Origin: Roseofilum acuticapitatum BLCC-M154
GTDB lineage: Bacteria > Cyanobacteriota > Cyanobacteriia > Cyanobacteriales > Desertifilaceae
Direction of reading: 5' to 3'
DNA: 37,992 nt
Assembly: GCF_030068475.1 (NCBI RefSeq)
Contig: NZ_JAQOSP010000070.1
Location: forward strand, 1 to 37,992
The notes below the pieces were generated by a model. That model did no database searches and was not told the DNA's origin. It saw nothing but the letters and a program-made list of their open reading frames with translations. Both the position numbers and the translations under genes were made by a program. Positions 14,333 to 23,947 of the stretch are shown piece by piece; within the stretch, counting starts at the first letter, position 1; each line of letters begins with the position of its first letter.

Positions 14333-16762
14333 TTATTCTCGGTTGTGGATAGTCTGTGAGAGTACAAACCCCCATACCATGATTGTAGGAAAAAACCAGG
14401 GTAAGAGGATGGCCATGGAAATATAGGCTTGTAGTGACAGTAGGCTGTAAACTATTGTTCCGATGGAGAGGGCGATCGCCGTTTGACGAACCGCAGAACG
14501 AGTTAACCCCACCATTAATGTTAGTCCTTTTGCCAACAGAGCAGCAACCAAAGTTATCCACAGATCCGGAAGGGGAACCACTAGCCTATTCTTAAGGAGA
14601 TGATCGAGCATATACCCATGGATTTCTCCCCCTGTGAGCAAATTCTGTTTTGTCCAATATTCAAAAGCAGCCGGAGGAGGAGTAAGATTATCACCACCGG
14701 GGGTAGTTCCGGCTTCATCATAGCCTCCTGGAGCAATAATGACGATGGAGTGAGTCAGGGTTTGCGGATTAGGGGGAGCATGACAAGCATGGCTATCCCC
14801 ATTTTGCCCATATCCCGATTCTGCTAAAAACTGCCAAGCGGTAAGACAGTAATAGACTTGGGAAGGGGGAAGGGAGTAATCAATAATCGGATGCAACCAC
14901 ATTTGTTTGAGTAGGTAAGAAAATGCAGTGATGGGAGAAGTTTGGGCAGTTGCGGGGAGGGGATGGGGAGATTGGGAAAGATAGGAGAGAATTTGTTGCT
15001 TTAAGTCTTCGGTGCTGTTGAGATTGGGTTGGAGAGGATTGCCCTCTGGGTGAGTGGTGAAATAATGAGACAGGGCAAGGAGATGGGAAAAGGGTAAGGG
15101 AATTGCAGGAGTTTGGGGAATATGCAATTGCATGTATCCCTGTTTGAAGAAGTTCATCCGTCCTTGCAGACTCCAATTGGGATCGGCTATTTCGGGTAAA
15201 ACACCGATCCATCCCTGGCGCAGATCCCGTTTACTGACGAAGATTAGCCAGGTGTGGTGATTTTCAACGGCGGTTTTGAGGGTTTGAGTAAGGATGGTGT
15301 CGCTGCTGCCGTTGTCTAGATTTTGATGGGGGCGATCGAGGAGATAATCTATACCAATAACGCTGACATTAAGTTCTGTCAGTCGCCCAATGAGTTGGGC
15401 GAGATAGGTGCGATTCATGGGCACTGGGCTAGAAATTCCCGCTTTGGCGATCGATTCATTGTCGATTTGCAGCATCACCACGGATGGGGTGGGAGTGGTT
15501 TCAATTTGTTGGGTGAGGTGGCGATAGCGAGCTTGTATCCCGACGCGCTGATTCAGGAGCCAAGTTTGTAGGGGAAAGAGACAACTCAGGGTGGTAAGGG
15601 TGGCTAAGGTAGCGGTTTCCCAACGGTTGGGTATCCATTGTTTGAGATGTTCTCGCCAGCCAAAGGGTTGAATGTGAAAGAGTTCTGCTTCTGGGTGGGT
15701 GAAGAGGGAAGGAATGAGGTAGGCGCTGGGATAGGTGAGGCGTTTTTCCTGTTGTTTGAGATAGTGACAGGCTTGCACCAGGGCTTGATAAACGGTGTCA
15801 AATTCGGTGAGGCGTTTGATAAATTGGATTAGGAATTCTTGGGCGACGCGGTTGTGAATGGGTTCGCGCATGACGGCGACTTGATTTAAGCCGAGGTTGA
15901 TCAGGGATTGGGCGATCGCCAAGCCGCTACAGGAGTTAAAAATGGCAAATTGTAAGCCTCTGGTTTTTGCCAGATGTAGGGATTCGCTGATGTCATGAAT
16001 GGAGAGGGAAACCCCTGGGGCGATCGCCAATTCTCCCCCAGTTAAGGCAGTTTCGTTACTATGTCCAGCAAAAAAGAGAACATCCCATCCACGGGGATCG
16101 GCGATCGCCTGACAAATATCATGTTTAAGTTGCTGGATATCCTCTTTTCCCGTCCATCCCACAAATTCCACCGTAGCCAGTCGAGACAGGGAAGTAACCG
16201 CCGTGCGATCGCCTTGAAACTCCAATCCCGTATCATCGCCTAAAATCGCCAATACCCTCGCTTTCCTGCGCCGAGGATAAACCGGTTCATGGGCAATATT
16301 TCCCGGAGTTCGCACCAAACAAATAGAATTTGCCGCCCCTAAATCCGTACCAATTTCCCAAGTTTCCCAAGGCAACCTCGCCAAGTCTAGGGGCGTACAA
16401 GTCAAGCATACCATCAGAGGTTTAGAACTCTTAACCGCCATGGTTGCCAACTGTCGGCGAATGGCGACTAATTCTGGAGAAAGCAACCAATAATGAAATT
16501 GATCCAGTAATTCCGCTTCCGCTTGCACCAATAAAGAGCGCCAATCTTCCGACGGTTTAGACACCTGTCCCCGCTTAAAAACCTTGCCTCGCAATTGCCG
16601 ATAAAACTGCAAATAAGTTTCTTTCCATCGCTCATAACTCTGGGATAGATTAGCCGGATAAGGTAATTCCGTCCATAGGGTTTGTCCTTCTCCCCAAGTC
16701 AGTTCAAAGTCACAAACTTCATTGACTTGTCGGACTCGTAGTTTATAGACTTGGGAAAACAT
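14333..16762 (-). CDS. CHAT-CHASE2 protein (caspase-like protease fused to extracellular sensor)
   Basis: This 809-residue protein combines an N-terminal CHAT domain (about residues 100-370) and a CHASE2 domain (about 390-745). The CHAT catalytic pair is visible as H234 in LFFAGHSNE and C278 in FNSCSG, so the protease should be active. A membrane segment near 377-395 leads to the CHASE2 part (VVMLQIDNESIAKAGISSPV). The end has hydrophobic segments (about 730-805) returning to the membrane. CHASE2 domains sense unknown signals outside the cytoplasm. CHAT proteases are caspase relatives used in bacterial defence and cell death. It follows the DUF1822 gene by 18 bases. Confidence 0.93.
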   Translation of the reverse strand: MFSQVYKLRVRQVNEVCDFELTWGEGQTLWTELPYPANLSQSYERWKETYLQFYRQLRGKVFKRGQVSKPSEDWRSLLVQAEAELLDQFHYWLLSPELVAIRRQLATMAVKSSKPLMVCLTCTPLDLARLPWETWEIGTDLGAANSICLVRTPGNIAHEPVYPRRRKARVLAILGDDTGLEFQGDRTAVTSLSRLATVEFVGWTGKEDIQQLKHDICQAIADPRGWDVLFFAGHSNETALTGGELAIAPGVSLSIHDISESLHLAKTRGLQFAIFNSCSGLAIAQSLINLGLNQVAVMREPIHNRVAQEFLIQFIKRLTEFDTVYQALVQACHYLKQQEKRLTYPSAYLIPSLFTHPEAELFHIQPFGWREHLKQWIPNRWETATLATLTTLSCLFPLQTWLLNQRVGIQARYRHLTQQIETTPTPSVVMLQIDNESIAKAGISSPVPMNRTYLAQLIGRLTELNVSVIGIDYLLDRPHQNLDNGSSDTILTQTLKTAVENHHTWLIFVSKRDLRQGWIGVLPEIADPNWSLQGRMNFFKQGYMQLHIPQTPAIPLPFSHLLALSHYFTTHPEGNPLQPNLNSTEDLKQQILSYLSQSPHPLPATAQTSPITAFSYLLKQMWLHPIIDYSLPPSQVYYCLTAWQFLAESGYGQNGDSHACHAPPNPQTLTHSIVIIAPGGYDEAGTTPGGDNLTPPPAAFEYWTKQNLLTGGEIHGYMLDHLLKNRLVVPLPDLWITLVAALLAKGLTLMVGLTRSAVRQTAIALSIGTIVYSLLSLQAYISMAILLPWFFPTIMVWGFVLSQTIHNRE

Positions 16763-16780
16763 GGATTCAATTTACAATGA

Positions 16781-18118
16781 TTACCTAGAACTCAACCCTG
16801 GATTAATCTTCCCCCAAGGAAAAGCAAAGGGGGGTAAGCTGATGGGGGTTTTGTCTGTTGAGAATAAGGTTACCACAAATTTCTCATCATAGGTTCCAAT
16901 CAATTGGGTAAACAAATAGGCACTTCTGTGATTGAAGTTGAGCTTCTCTTCGATTAAAATACCGGTTTGGTCGCTAATTCGCCAACCTATATCAGAGTTT
17001 AAGGCTTGTCCAGAACTGCTGCCCAAAATCAATAATAAAGTCCAGCTATCTTCATAAGATAAGCACCAAGTAATGGCATACAGTCTGACTCCTAAACCTA
17101 AATCTAAATCCCGATAAGCACGACCGGCATCTGAAGGCACACTCACACCTGTTTCTTGATAAATTTGGGTGAGTAAGCTGCTTAAATCTGTGGCTGGAGA
17201 GAGGGGGAGATGGCGACGGAATGCACTGGCTGGAATCAGTTGCCATCCCCCCTCATTTGTCCGATTTTGTAAGTCTTCTACTTCATTTTGTAGCCATTTC
17301 GTGAGATCGATGGCGGGCTGAATTAGGAGGTTGAGAAGGTCAGCTAGATGCTTTTTTAGGGTTTCCTGTTCTGCTTTGGGTTGAGGGTCTAACCATTGCC
17401 ATAATTCGGGATAGAGCCAGATCGCTTGACTTTCTTCCCAGGTTAAAATTTGCCAGAGGGGACGATTTTCAACGAGAGGAAGACGCTCTTGTAAGCTTTG
17501 TTGATAGGGTTGTAAGCTGGGGATGTTCAGATTTTTTTCTGGGGTTTTAATGGCTTCTGGATTTAAACATTGTAGGGTTAATAGGAGGTCGTCAAGATGA
17601 GGATGGAATTGATCGATATTGAGATAATAATTCCAATCTCGACTAGGGGAAATTTGAGCGGTTAAAGCCCTTAGTTCAGGGAAGGTGAGAAATCCACGAA
17701 TGGCGATCGCCCCTAAATCCTCATCCAAGCCAACAACAATATACAGTTGATCCGTAAATTCCGATAGTTCAAGCCCCACTCTAGGAACGGCGATCTGGTC
17801 ATCGCTCCATGATAAACTGGGCAAAATACAGACCTTAAAGCCATTCACGGGTAGATGAAATACTCCGTTAAGATGTTGACTATAGAGAGAATTTAGCACG
17901 CCCAATGGATCAGTATCTAAGGCTAAGGTAGGTTCGCGATCGCCCAACCAACCATAAAAGCCCAATATCACCAAAGCCTGGGTATAATTTGACCAGTTAT
18001 CAGCAAAGGGTTGAGCCGCTTCATAGTCCCCTTCAGTCAACACAAACGATTCTAAAATTGGGGAAAATTCAACCCAATCATCAGCAAATTCCAGGGGAGA
18101 AAGAGTAGAAATAGTCAT
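16781..18118 (-). CDS. DUF1822 family protein
   Basis: This 445-residue protein matches the cyanobacterial DUF1822 family, usually found beside CHASE2 genes. Features are the opening LEFADDWVEFSPI, the block FKVCILPSLSWSDDQI, VGLDEDLGAIAIRGFLT and LRLYAITW-like strands near residue 360. No signal sequence or clear membrane segment is seen, so it is probably cytosolic. It lies three bases after the sigma-like gene and 18 before CHAT-CHASE2. Its function is unknown. The conserved gene order suggests that it links the cytosolic regulator with the membrane protein. Confidence 0.88.
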   Translation of the reverse strand: MTISTLSPLEFADDWVEFSPILESFVLTEGDYEAAQPFADNWSNYTQALVILGFYGWLGDREPTLALDTDPLGVLNSLYSQHLNGVFHLPVNGFKVCILPSLSWSDDQIAVPRVGLELSEFTDQLYIVVGLDEDLGAIAIRGFLTFPELRALTAQISPSRDWNYYLNIDQFHPHLDDLLLTLQCLNPEAIKTPEKNLNIPSLQPYQQSLQERLPLVENRPLWQILTWEESQAIWLYPELWQWLDPQPKAEQETLKKHLADLLNLLIQPAIDLTKWLQNEVEDLQNRTNEGGWQLIPASAFRRHLPLSPATDLSSLLTQIYQETGVSVPSDAGRAYRDLDLGLGVRLYAITWCLSYEDSWTLLLILGSSSGQALNSDIGWRISDQTGILIEEKLNFNHRSAYLFTQLIGTYDEKFVVTLFSTDKTPISLPPFAFPWGKINPGLSSR

Positions 18119-18121
18119 AAT

Positions 18122-19489
18122 TCACTCCAGTTGGGTTTTAACATAGTGACAAATAGACTGGGTAAGTTGACTGGGAACCACAGGACGCTGGTTACAACTG
18201 GCTTCTCGGATCGCTTCCTCTAAAGTCGATTGCACTTCTTCATCTAAAATGGCGTAAATTTTAGCCGCCACTTGCGATAATTGTTCCGCATCAACATAAG
18301 CTTGAGCCAGATTTAAAACCCGATCGCCGAGTAACTGTAAAGTCCATCGACCAATATCTGCCCGCAGTCGTTTAAGCTGAAGCAGGCGACTGACTCTTGG
18401 TTGATCTCCTAATTCCAATTGTTGGGCAATCTCACCCATAGAAATTCCCTGACAGTGGAATAAGTACAACCCTTTCAGAAAGAGCGCTTGTTTTTCTTTG
18501 GCTTTTTGCCTTTGCTTTTCGGTTTTCCCAGTTTCATAGCTTTGTAAGCGAGCTTTGATCACTTGAGAGATCGCCCCTTGCAAAGCCTGTTGGAATTCTT
18601 GATAATATTGATCTAAAAATTCTAACTGCTCTGGAGGATCGACAGCAGGAGTTAATTCTATAGCTGGCGGTTGCACAGAAGGCGGTAAACTCCCCCCCCT
18701 AGCTTGAATACGCGCCACCCGCATCACCCCTGCCAAATATTTGAGCTGTTTTAAGACTTGTCTCGGAGAATCCTTTACCCCATCGGCAATTACCCGAAGT
18801 TGATCCTCAGTCGGCTCTGGAAACCGACGCTTTGTCCCCTCAGAGCGATGTTGCAACAAGTCTTGGCGATAGACTTGGTGATACTGCTCCAATAGCTCCG
18901 TCGCTTCTTCGATCTCCTGCTCCGTTGCCTGTTGTTGCTGCAAAACTGCCGTCAGTTTCCCTAAAGAAGTGCGGTTGAGAATTAACCAATCCGTCACCTG
19001 TTCAATGCCATGATCGAGCAGAAAACGCTTCACGAGGCGATCGCTCTTAAACAACCTCGTACTCCAAGCCGAAAGTGTGCTTTTACTCGGATCAAAGGTT
19101 TCTAAAATGCGATCGACCAAACCGGGATGGGAACCCTGGAAAACCGGACTCGGAGAATCTGACAACACAAACGGTAGCAGTTCCTGATGGGTAAAATCAT
19201 GAGTCGCCCCAAAACGCTGCTCCAAGTCCACACAAATCTGTTTGATCTGATTAGAAATAAAACAGCGCAAACACCGCTCTGCCGGGCTTACAGAGGGATC
19301 TGAAGCCAGATTCCATTGCTGGAGTTGCTCTTGGATTTTTGGATGAGGAAAAGGAGTTTGTGACAGCAGATCTGAAAACCGATCCTGAAAAAAATCATGG
19401 GCTATTTGGTCTTCAACCCGTTGCCCTGTGCCAAACGCATTCACTCTCACCCACATCCAGTAGGGGGATACATTACTCATTGGTCTCAT
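18122..19489 (-). CDS. Sigma-factor-like HTH protein of the CHASE2 cassette
   Basis: This protein of about 455 residues is the first gene of the cassette. The middle contains FDPSKSTLSAWSTRLFKSDR, which resembles the region-2 style core of cyanobacterial sigma-like proteins found in such cassettes. The C-terminal part has a clear helix-turn-helix (ISMGEIAQQLELGDQPRVSR followed by LLQLKRLRADI). A charged helical stretch lies at about 310-360. I chose the ATG at 19487-19489 (MRPMSNVSPYW); an in-frame TTG at 19516 would add nine residues and an ATG at 19480 would remove three. The sigma assignment is moderate: context and one motif support it. Confidence 0.8.
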   Translation of the reverse strand: MRPMSNVSPYWMWVRVNAFGTGQRVEDQIAHDFFQDRFSDLLSQTPFPHPKIQEQLQQWNLASDPSVSPAERCLRCFISNQIKQICVDLEQRFGATHDFTHQELLPFVLSDSPSPVFQGSHPGLVDRILETFDPSKSTLSAWSTRLFKSDRLVKRFLLDHGIEQVTDWLILNRTSLGKLTAVLQQQQATEQEIEEATELLEQYHQVYRQDLLQHRSEGTKRRFPEPTEDQLRVIADGVKDSPRQVLKQLKYLAGVMRVARIQARGGSLPPSVQPPAIELTPAVDPPEQLEFLDQYYQEFQQALQGAISQVIKARLQSYETGKTEKQRQKAKEKQALFLKGLYLFHCQGISMGEIAQQLELGDQPRVSRLLQLKRLRADIGRWTLQLLGDRVLNLAQAYVDAEQLSQVAAKIYAILDEEVQSTLEEAIREASCNQRPVVPSQLTQSICHYVKTQLE

Positions 19490-19761
19490 TCCATCCGGTT
19501 TTCCTCTAATTAACAAGAGGGGTATTGTCCATTATTAACAATTCTCTATCAATAGATCTCAAACAGGTTCTATCTGCCAGGGTTACACAGCTATGTTTTG
19601 TAAACGAGATCTTAACAGTCAAACCTCCAGACTCATGGGAATGTCAAGTTATGAATCATTTTGTTAAGGTTCACTACCTTTGATGGGATCTTGTATCAAA
19701 TCCGTGAATTCTATATTTAAAGTAGATATGATTATAAAGAAATCCTTAAGGAGGGATCGTT

Positions 19762-19992
19762 ATGACTCCCCATCTGCTACGTCAACTGTGGTCTTTGATT
19801 GAAACAACTCAACCCCAACGATTGCTTAGACTCGATGATCCAAGTCTGGTTCAGTGGCTGTTAGGTAATCTGGCTCAAGAACGATCGCTCAATGGAGAAG
19901 AAGCCGATTTACTCTCTCACTATATTGAATCTCGATCTTCCCTGATCCGGGATTTAGCTCAACAGCGCTTATCACCAGAATTACTGCCATAA
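19762..19992 (+). CDS. Conserved-looking small cyanobacterial protein
   Basis: This 76-residue protein is all-helical by composition (LLRQLWSLIETTQPQRLLRL, then DDPSLVQWLLGNLAQERSLN). It has a strong ribosome site (AAGGAGGG at 19748-19755, six bases before the ATG). No membrane segment is seen. I do not recognise a function. It is divergent from the sigma-like gene and 258 bases upstream of the transporter operon. The intergenic stretches on both sides (19490-19761 and 19993-20250) hold promoters but no gene that I can support. Confidence 0.78.
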   Translation: MTPHLLRQLWSLIETTQPQRLLRLDDPSLVQWLLGNLAQERSLNGEEADLLSHYIESRSSLIRDLAQQRLSPELLP

Positions 19993-20250
19993 GCGATGAT
20001 TGCCCATCTCCAAGTCAAAAGACTCTCCTGTTTGCAGCGCTTCACGCATCAGGCAGAATCTTTAGCTGTGCCCTAAGAGGCGATCGCCCAAACGATGTGT
20101 TCTGGAACACGAAAAAATTTCTCCTGCGGATACCAGATCGAGCAGATACTGTTAATATCATGAAAACAAAAGTTAAAGAATCTTGAAGGCACTACTGCAA
20201 GTATCTGCCTCAACATTCCTGTCCATCAGTGAGGAGAAACCCTGTTGCAT

Positions 20251-21288
20251 ATGGCTAAATGGCAATCTTTATTCATATCAGTCCTGTTGCTGGCACTCCC
20301 CCTGGGAGCTTGTACCACCGCACCCTCGGATACTGCCCAAAGCCGGTTGGATGTGGTCAAGAATCGTGGAACCCTAATCTGTGGAGTAGATGGTGGTATT
20401 CCTGGATTTAGCTTTGTGAATGAAACCGGAGAATATTCAGGCATTGATGTCGATATCTGTAAAGCTGTTGCTGCTGCTGTTTTAGGCGATGCCGAAGCTG
20501 TAGAATACCGTAACCTAGATTCTACAGAACGGTTTACTGCCCTATCGGGTGGTGAAGTAGACATGCTCTCGCGCAATACCACTTGGACAACAAGCCGAGA
20601 TACCACAGTTGGTCTGGAATTCGCTCCCACCACCTTCTATGACGGGCAAGGGATGATGGTGCGTCAAAATAGCGGGATTACCTCCCTAGCCGATTTTGAA
20701 GGGAAAGCGGTTTGTGTAGAAGCCGGAACCACCACCGAGTTGAACCTAACCGATAATATGCGGAAAGCCGGAGTGACCTTTGAAACGGTTACTTTCCAAC
20801 AAGCTGACCCAGCCTATGCAGCCTATGCAGAAGAGCGCTGTGAAGGGATGACTTCTGATAAATCCCAGCTTATTGCTCGGCGCAGTACCTTACTGAACCC
20901 CGACGATCATATCTTGTTGGATGTCACCATGTCCAAAGAACCCCTGGGGCCGGTGACGATTAATAATGATTCTGCATGGTTTGATGTGGTCAAGTGGGTC
21001 ACCTATGGTTTAATTGAAGCCGAAGAACTCGGTATCACCCAAGCGAATGTGGAAGAAATGAAGGGGAGAGAAGATCCCACTATGCGCCGCTTCTTGGGGG
21101 TTGAAGGAGATTTAGGCCAAGGTTTAGGCCTAGATAATGATTTTATGGTGAATGTCATTTCTGCGGTCGGCAATTATGGAGAAGTTTACGAGCGCAATTT
21201 AGGGCAAGAGTCCCAATTTAAGTTACCTAGGGGGCAAAATGACCTCTGGAGTCGTGGCGGTCTCCTATATTCTCCTCCTTTCCGTTAA
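20251..21288 (+). CDS. natF: Polar amino-acid ABC transporter substrate-binding lipoprotein
   Basis: This protein of about 345 residues is a periplasmic solute-binding protein for acidic/neutral polar amino acids (AapJ/BztA/NatF type). A lipobox LPLGAC near residue 21 predicts a lipid-anchored cysteine. Family signatures are RGTLICGVDGGIPGFSFVNE, YSGIDVDICKAVAAAVLG and ERFTALSGGEVDMLSRNTTW. A ribosome site GAGGAG (20231-20236) lies 14 bases before this ATG; a TTG at 20245 would give a better spacing and two extra residues. It is the first gene of a four-gene operon and is followed by a stable hairpin. The name rests on resemblance to the Anabaena N-II system. Confidence 0.9.
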   Translation: MAKWQSLFISVLLLALPLGACTTAPSDTAQSRLDVVKNRGTLICGVDGGIPGFSFVNETGEYSGIDVDICKAVAAAVLGDAEAVEYRNLDSTERFTALSGGEVDMLSRNTTWTTSRDTTVGLEFAPTTFYDGQGMMVRQNSGITSLADFEGKAVCVEAGTTTELNLTDNMRKAGVTFETVTFQQADPAYAAYAEERCEGMTSDKSQLIARRSTLLNPDDHILLDVTMSKEPLGPVTINNDSAWFDVVKWVTYGLIEAEELGITQANVEEMKGREDPTMRRFLGVEGDLGQGLGLDNDFMVNVISAVGNYGEVYERNLGQESQFKLPRGQNDLWSRGGLLYSPPFR

Positions 21289-21316
21289 ATTTAAGTTATC
21301 TGTAAACAGTCATCTG

Positions 21317-21341
21317 TCACCCGTGATGGAATCATGGGTGA
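21317..21341 (+). terminator. Intercistronic hairpin after the binding-protein gene
   Basis: TCACCCGTGAT and ATCATGGGTGA form an 11-bp stem with one G-T pair around a GGA loop. No T-run follows, so it is more likely an mRNA-stabilising or partial termination element. In ABC operons such stems raise the binding-protein level above that of the permeases. Confidence 0.55.
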
Positions 21342-21377
21342 TGGATCTTAAGTTCTCCAGTTGAATCTATTGTTGTT

Positions 21378-22541
21378 ATGACCCATGAGCAGACGATTCC
21401 CTTGTGGCGTGATGAGCGATTTTGGCGAGTCGCGCTGCAAGTTTTGGCGATCGCGATCGTCATTTCTGTAATTAGTTTGTTAACCTATAATGTCTCCAAT
21501 AACCTCAAACAAGCGGGCATAGAGTTTGGCTTTAGCTTTTTAGATACTCAGGCTTCTTTTGCCATTGGAGAAAGTCTCATTCCCTACGATCCTGCCAGAG
21601 ATAGCTATGGGCGGGTCTTATTAGCGGGTTTAGTCAATACCCTGCGGGTGATTATTGCGGGAATTATCCTCACGACTTTGGTGGGAATTACCGTGGGAAT
21701 TGCTAGTTTTTCTAATAATTGGTTACTTCGCAAAGGGAGTGAAGTCTATGTAGAGCTAATCCGCAATATCCCCCTGCTCTTACAATTATTCTTTTGGTAT
21801 CGGGCCGTTTTTTCTAAGTTACCGAGACCCACAGAACGGCTAGAGGTAATGGGGTTGGCTTTCTTGAGTAACCGGGGTGTATTTCTCCCTTGGCCAAAAG
21901 TGGGTTGGCCTCTGGCGATTTGGTGTGCCCTATTGCTGGGACTGGCGATCGCTGCGGTAGTGGTTTGGAAAATCCGCATCAAGGAAATGGTGGAGCGGGG
22001 TAGCTCTGGACAACCTCAGTTGATCGCGCTGTGGATAATGGCGATCGCCGCTCTCCTCATTATTACGGTTGCCTTTGGATGGGAAAAACCCACAGAAATT
22101 GAACGCGGTCAGATTACCGGAGGGTTACGCCTTACGGGAGAATTCTCAGCTTTGCTCACCGGATTGGTTTTTTATACTGGTGCATTTATTGCCGAAATCG
22201 TCCGCGCCGGGATTCAAGCTGTACCCAAGGGTCAGTGGGAAGCCGCCAGCGCCCTCGGTTTGCATTCGGGCTTGTTGATGCGTCTGGTCGTATTTCCCCA
22301 AGCCCTACGGGTGATTATTCCCCCCTTAAGTAGTCAGTATATGAACTTGGCGAAAAACTCCAGCTTGGGCGCGGCGATCGCCTACGCGGAAATTTACAAC
22401 GTAGCCAACACCACCTACAACCAAAGCGGGCGACCCGTAGAAGTAATGTTAATTATCATGGCCACCTATTTGCTCATGAATTTGCTCATTTCTCTAGGCA
22501 TGAACCAACTCAACCGCTTGGTGCAACTACAAGAGAGGTAA
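21378..22541 (+). CDS. natG: Amino-acid ABC transporter permease
   Basis: This 387-residue inner-membrane permease belongs to the HisM/GltK/AapQ family. It has about eight hydrophobic segments, with a conserved first block (LLAGLVNTLRVIIAGIILTT) and a soluble insertion between the early helices typical of AapQ-like proteins. The EAA loop that docks to the ATPase is WEAASALGLHSGLLMRLVVF. A motif IRNIPLLLQLFFWY is typical. It lies downstream of the binding protein and upstream of its partner permease; the two would form the heterodimeric channel. Confidence 0.93.
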   Translation: MTHEQTIPLWRDERFWRVALQVLAIAIVISVISLLTYNVSNNLKQAGIEFGFSFLDTQASFAIGESLIPYDPARDSYGRVLLAGLVNTLRVIIAGIILTTLVGITVGIASFSNNWLLRKGSEVYVELIRNIPLLLQLFFWYRAVFSKLPRPTERLEVMGLAFLSNRGVFLPWPKVGWPLAIWCALLLGLAIAAVVVWKIRIKEMVERGSSGQPQLIALWIMAIAALLIITVAFGWEKPTEIERGQITGGLRLTGEFSALLTGLVFYTGAFIAEIVRAGIQAVPKGQWEAASALGLHSGLLMRLVVFPQALRVIIPPLSSQYMNLAKNSSLGAAIAYAEIYNVANTTYNQSGRPVEVMLIIMATYLLMNLLISLGMNQLNRLVQLQER

Positions 22542-22545
22542 TTCA

Positions 22546-22577
22546 ATTAAAAATTAAAAATTAAAAATTAAAAATTA
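22546..22577. repeat. Short tandem repeat ATTAAAAA upstream of natH
   Basis: Four direct copies of the octamer ATTAAAAA lie between natG and natH. Such short tandem repeats are common in cyanobacterial intergenic DNA and vary in copy number. Confidence 0.8.
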
Positions 22578-22587
22578 GTTAGCTGAA

Positions 22588-23805
22588 ATGACTTCTTTAC
22601 CGAGTAACACAACCGATATGGCTCCGCCACCGGAGATGCGAGATACTCCGATGAACTGGGTTAAAAATAATCTCCTCAGTCCCTGGTATAACGGTTTAAT
22701 CACAGTGATTATCCTAGGGGTATTGATCTCCCTGGGCTATAGTTTTCTCTCCTGGTCATTCACCCTCGCTCAGTGGGATGTTATCCCCCGAAATCTGCCC
22801 CTATTTGTGGTGGGCCGCTATCCCAGTGAAGAATATTGGCGTTTGTGGATTTTAGCCGCCCTCATTAGTGTCTTTGCGGGCTTATCTTGGGGGGTAATTG
22901 CCCGATCGCTCACCCTCTTTAGCCGTAATATCCTCATCGGCTTGGGAATTGCTGCCCTAGGCTGTTTTATCACGCCGACCCCCATCCTCTATCGTGTTTT
23001 ATTGGTGGGTTGCCTGGTGGCGATCGCCGGAAGTGCCTGGATCGGCCAACAGGTGGGCAATGTCCAACCAGAATTAGGAAAATGGGTGTCCTTTGGCTGG
23101 TTTGGTGTATTCTTAATCGGACTATGGCTGATTGGCGGAGGACTCGGTTTAACCCCCGTGGGAACCAATGAATGGCAGGGCCTACTGCTCACCGTGCTGA
23201 CGGCCGTAGTCGGCATTACCCTCAGCTTTCCCATTGGTTTAATTGCCGCTTTAGGAAGACGCAGCACCTTGCCCGTGGTCAAAGGCCTGAGTATTGCTTA
23301 TATTGAACTGATTCGGGGCGTTCCTCTGATTACCATTTTATTTATGGGCCAGGTGATGATTCCCCTGTTTCTCCCGGAAGGAATCCGTCCGGATCGAGTG
23401 ATTCGGGCGATCGTGGGCTTAACCTTGTTTAGTTCCGCCTACCTAGCGGAAAATGTGCGAGGGGGTTTACAATCGATTCCCAAGGGACAAGCTGAAGCCT
23501 CACGGGCCCTAGGTTTAAGTACCCCGTTAACCCTGATTCTGATTGTCCTACCCCAGAGCCTGAAAGCCGTGATTCCGGCGATCGTCGGCCAATTTATTAG
23601 CCTCTTCCAGGATACGACTCTGTTGGCGATTACCGGCTTGGTAGAATTGTTAGGAATTAGTAATTCTATTTTGGCGAATCCTCAGTTTTTGGGGCGCTTT
23701 TCAGAGGTGTATCTATTTATTGGTGTTCTCTTTTGGGTATTCTGTTATGCCATGTCTTCGGTTAGCCGATGGGTAGAAGGTAAACTCAATACAGAACACC
23801 GCTAG
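22588..23805 (+). CDS. natH: Amino-acid ABC transporter permease (second)
   Basis: This 405-residue permease is the AapM/BztC-like partner. It has several extra N-terminal hydrophobic segments before the conserved core, which starts near residue 205 (LLLTVLTAVVGITLSFPIGL). The core includes ELIRGVPLITILFMGQVMIP and the EAA loop AEASRALGLSTPLTLILIVL. The gene starts 46 bases after natG, across an AT-rich octamer repeat. With natG it should form the transmembrane channel for polar amino acids. The longer N-terminus compared with HisM is normal for this subfamily. Confidence 0.93.
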   Translation: MTSLPSNTTDMAPPPEMRDTPMNWVKNNLLSPWYNGLITVIILGVLISLGYSFLSWSFTLAQWDVIPRNLPLFVVGRYPSEEYWRLWILAALISVFAGLSWGVIARSLTLFSRNILIGLGIAALGCFITPTPILYRVLLVGCLVAIAGSAWIGQQVGNVQPELGKWVSFGWFGVFLIGLWLIGGGLGLTPVGTNEWQGLLLTVLTAVVGITLSFPIGLIAALGRRSTLPVVKGLSIAYIELIRGVPLITILFMGQVMIPLFLPEGIRPDRVIRAIVGLTLFSSAYLAENVRGGLQSIPKGQAEASRALGLSTPLTLILIVLPQSLKAVIPAIVGQFISLFQDTTLLAITGLVELLGISNSILANPQFLGRFSEVYLFIGVLFWVFCYAMSSVSRWVEGKLNTEHR

Positions 23806-23848
23806 GAGTGTTGATACAGAATTTTGCCCTCTTATGAGGCATATTTAA

Positions 23849-23947
23849 GATCCCCCCTAGCCCCCCTTAAAAAAAGGGGGGGAATCAAGAAAGTCCCCCT
23901 TTCTAAGGCTTGCCCTGAGCTTGCCGAAGGGGGGATTTAGGGGGATC
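23849..23947. repeat. Dispersed CCCCCT/AGGGGG repeat, copy C, with nested palindrome
   Basis: The arms GATCCCCCCTAGCCCCCCTT and GGGGGATTTAGGGGGATC match the other copies. In this copy, about 23905-23931 carries an extra palindrome (GGCTTGCCCTGAGCTTGCC), so one repeat seems to have landed in another. Flanking sequence after the repeat (CATAGCAG-AAACT) also matches that of copy E. Together with the heptamer run this fills the 277-base gap between natH and the ATPase gene. Confidence 0.75.

Noticed and set aside
14554-14562. Perfect DnaA-box-like TTATCCACA
   Set aside because: It is a single copy inside the CHAT-CHASE2 gene with no cluster, AT-rich region or dnaA/dnaN nearby.
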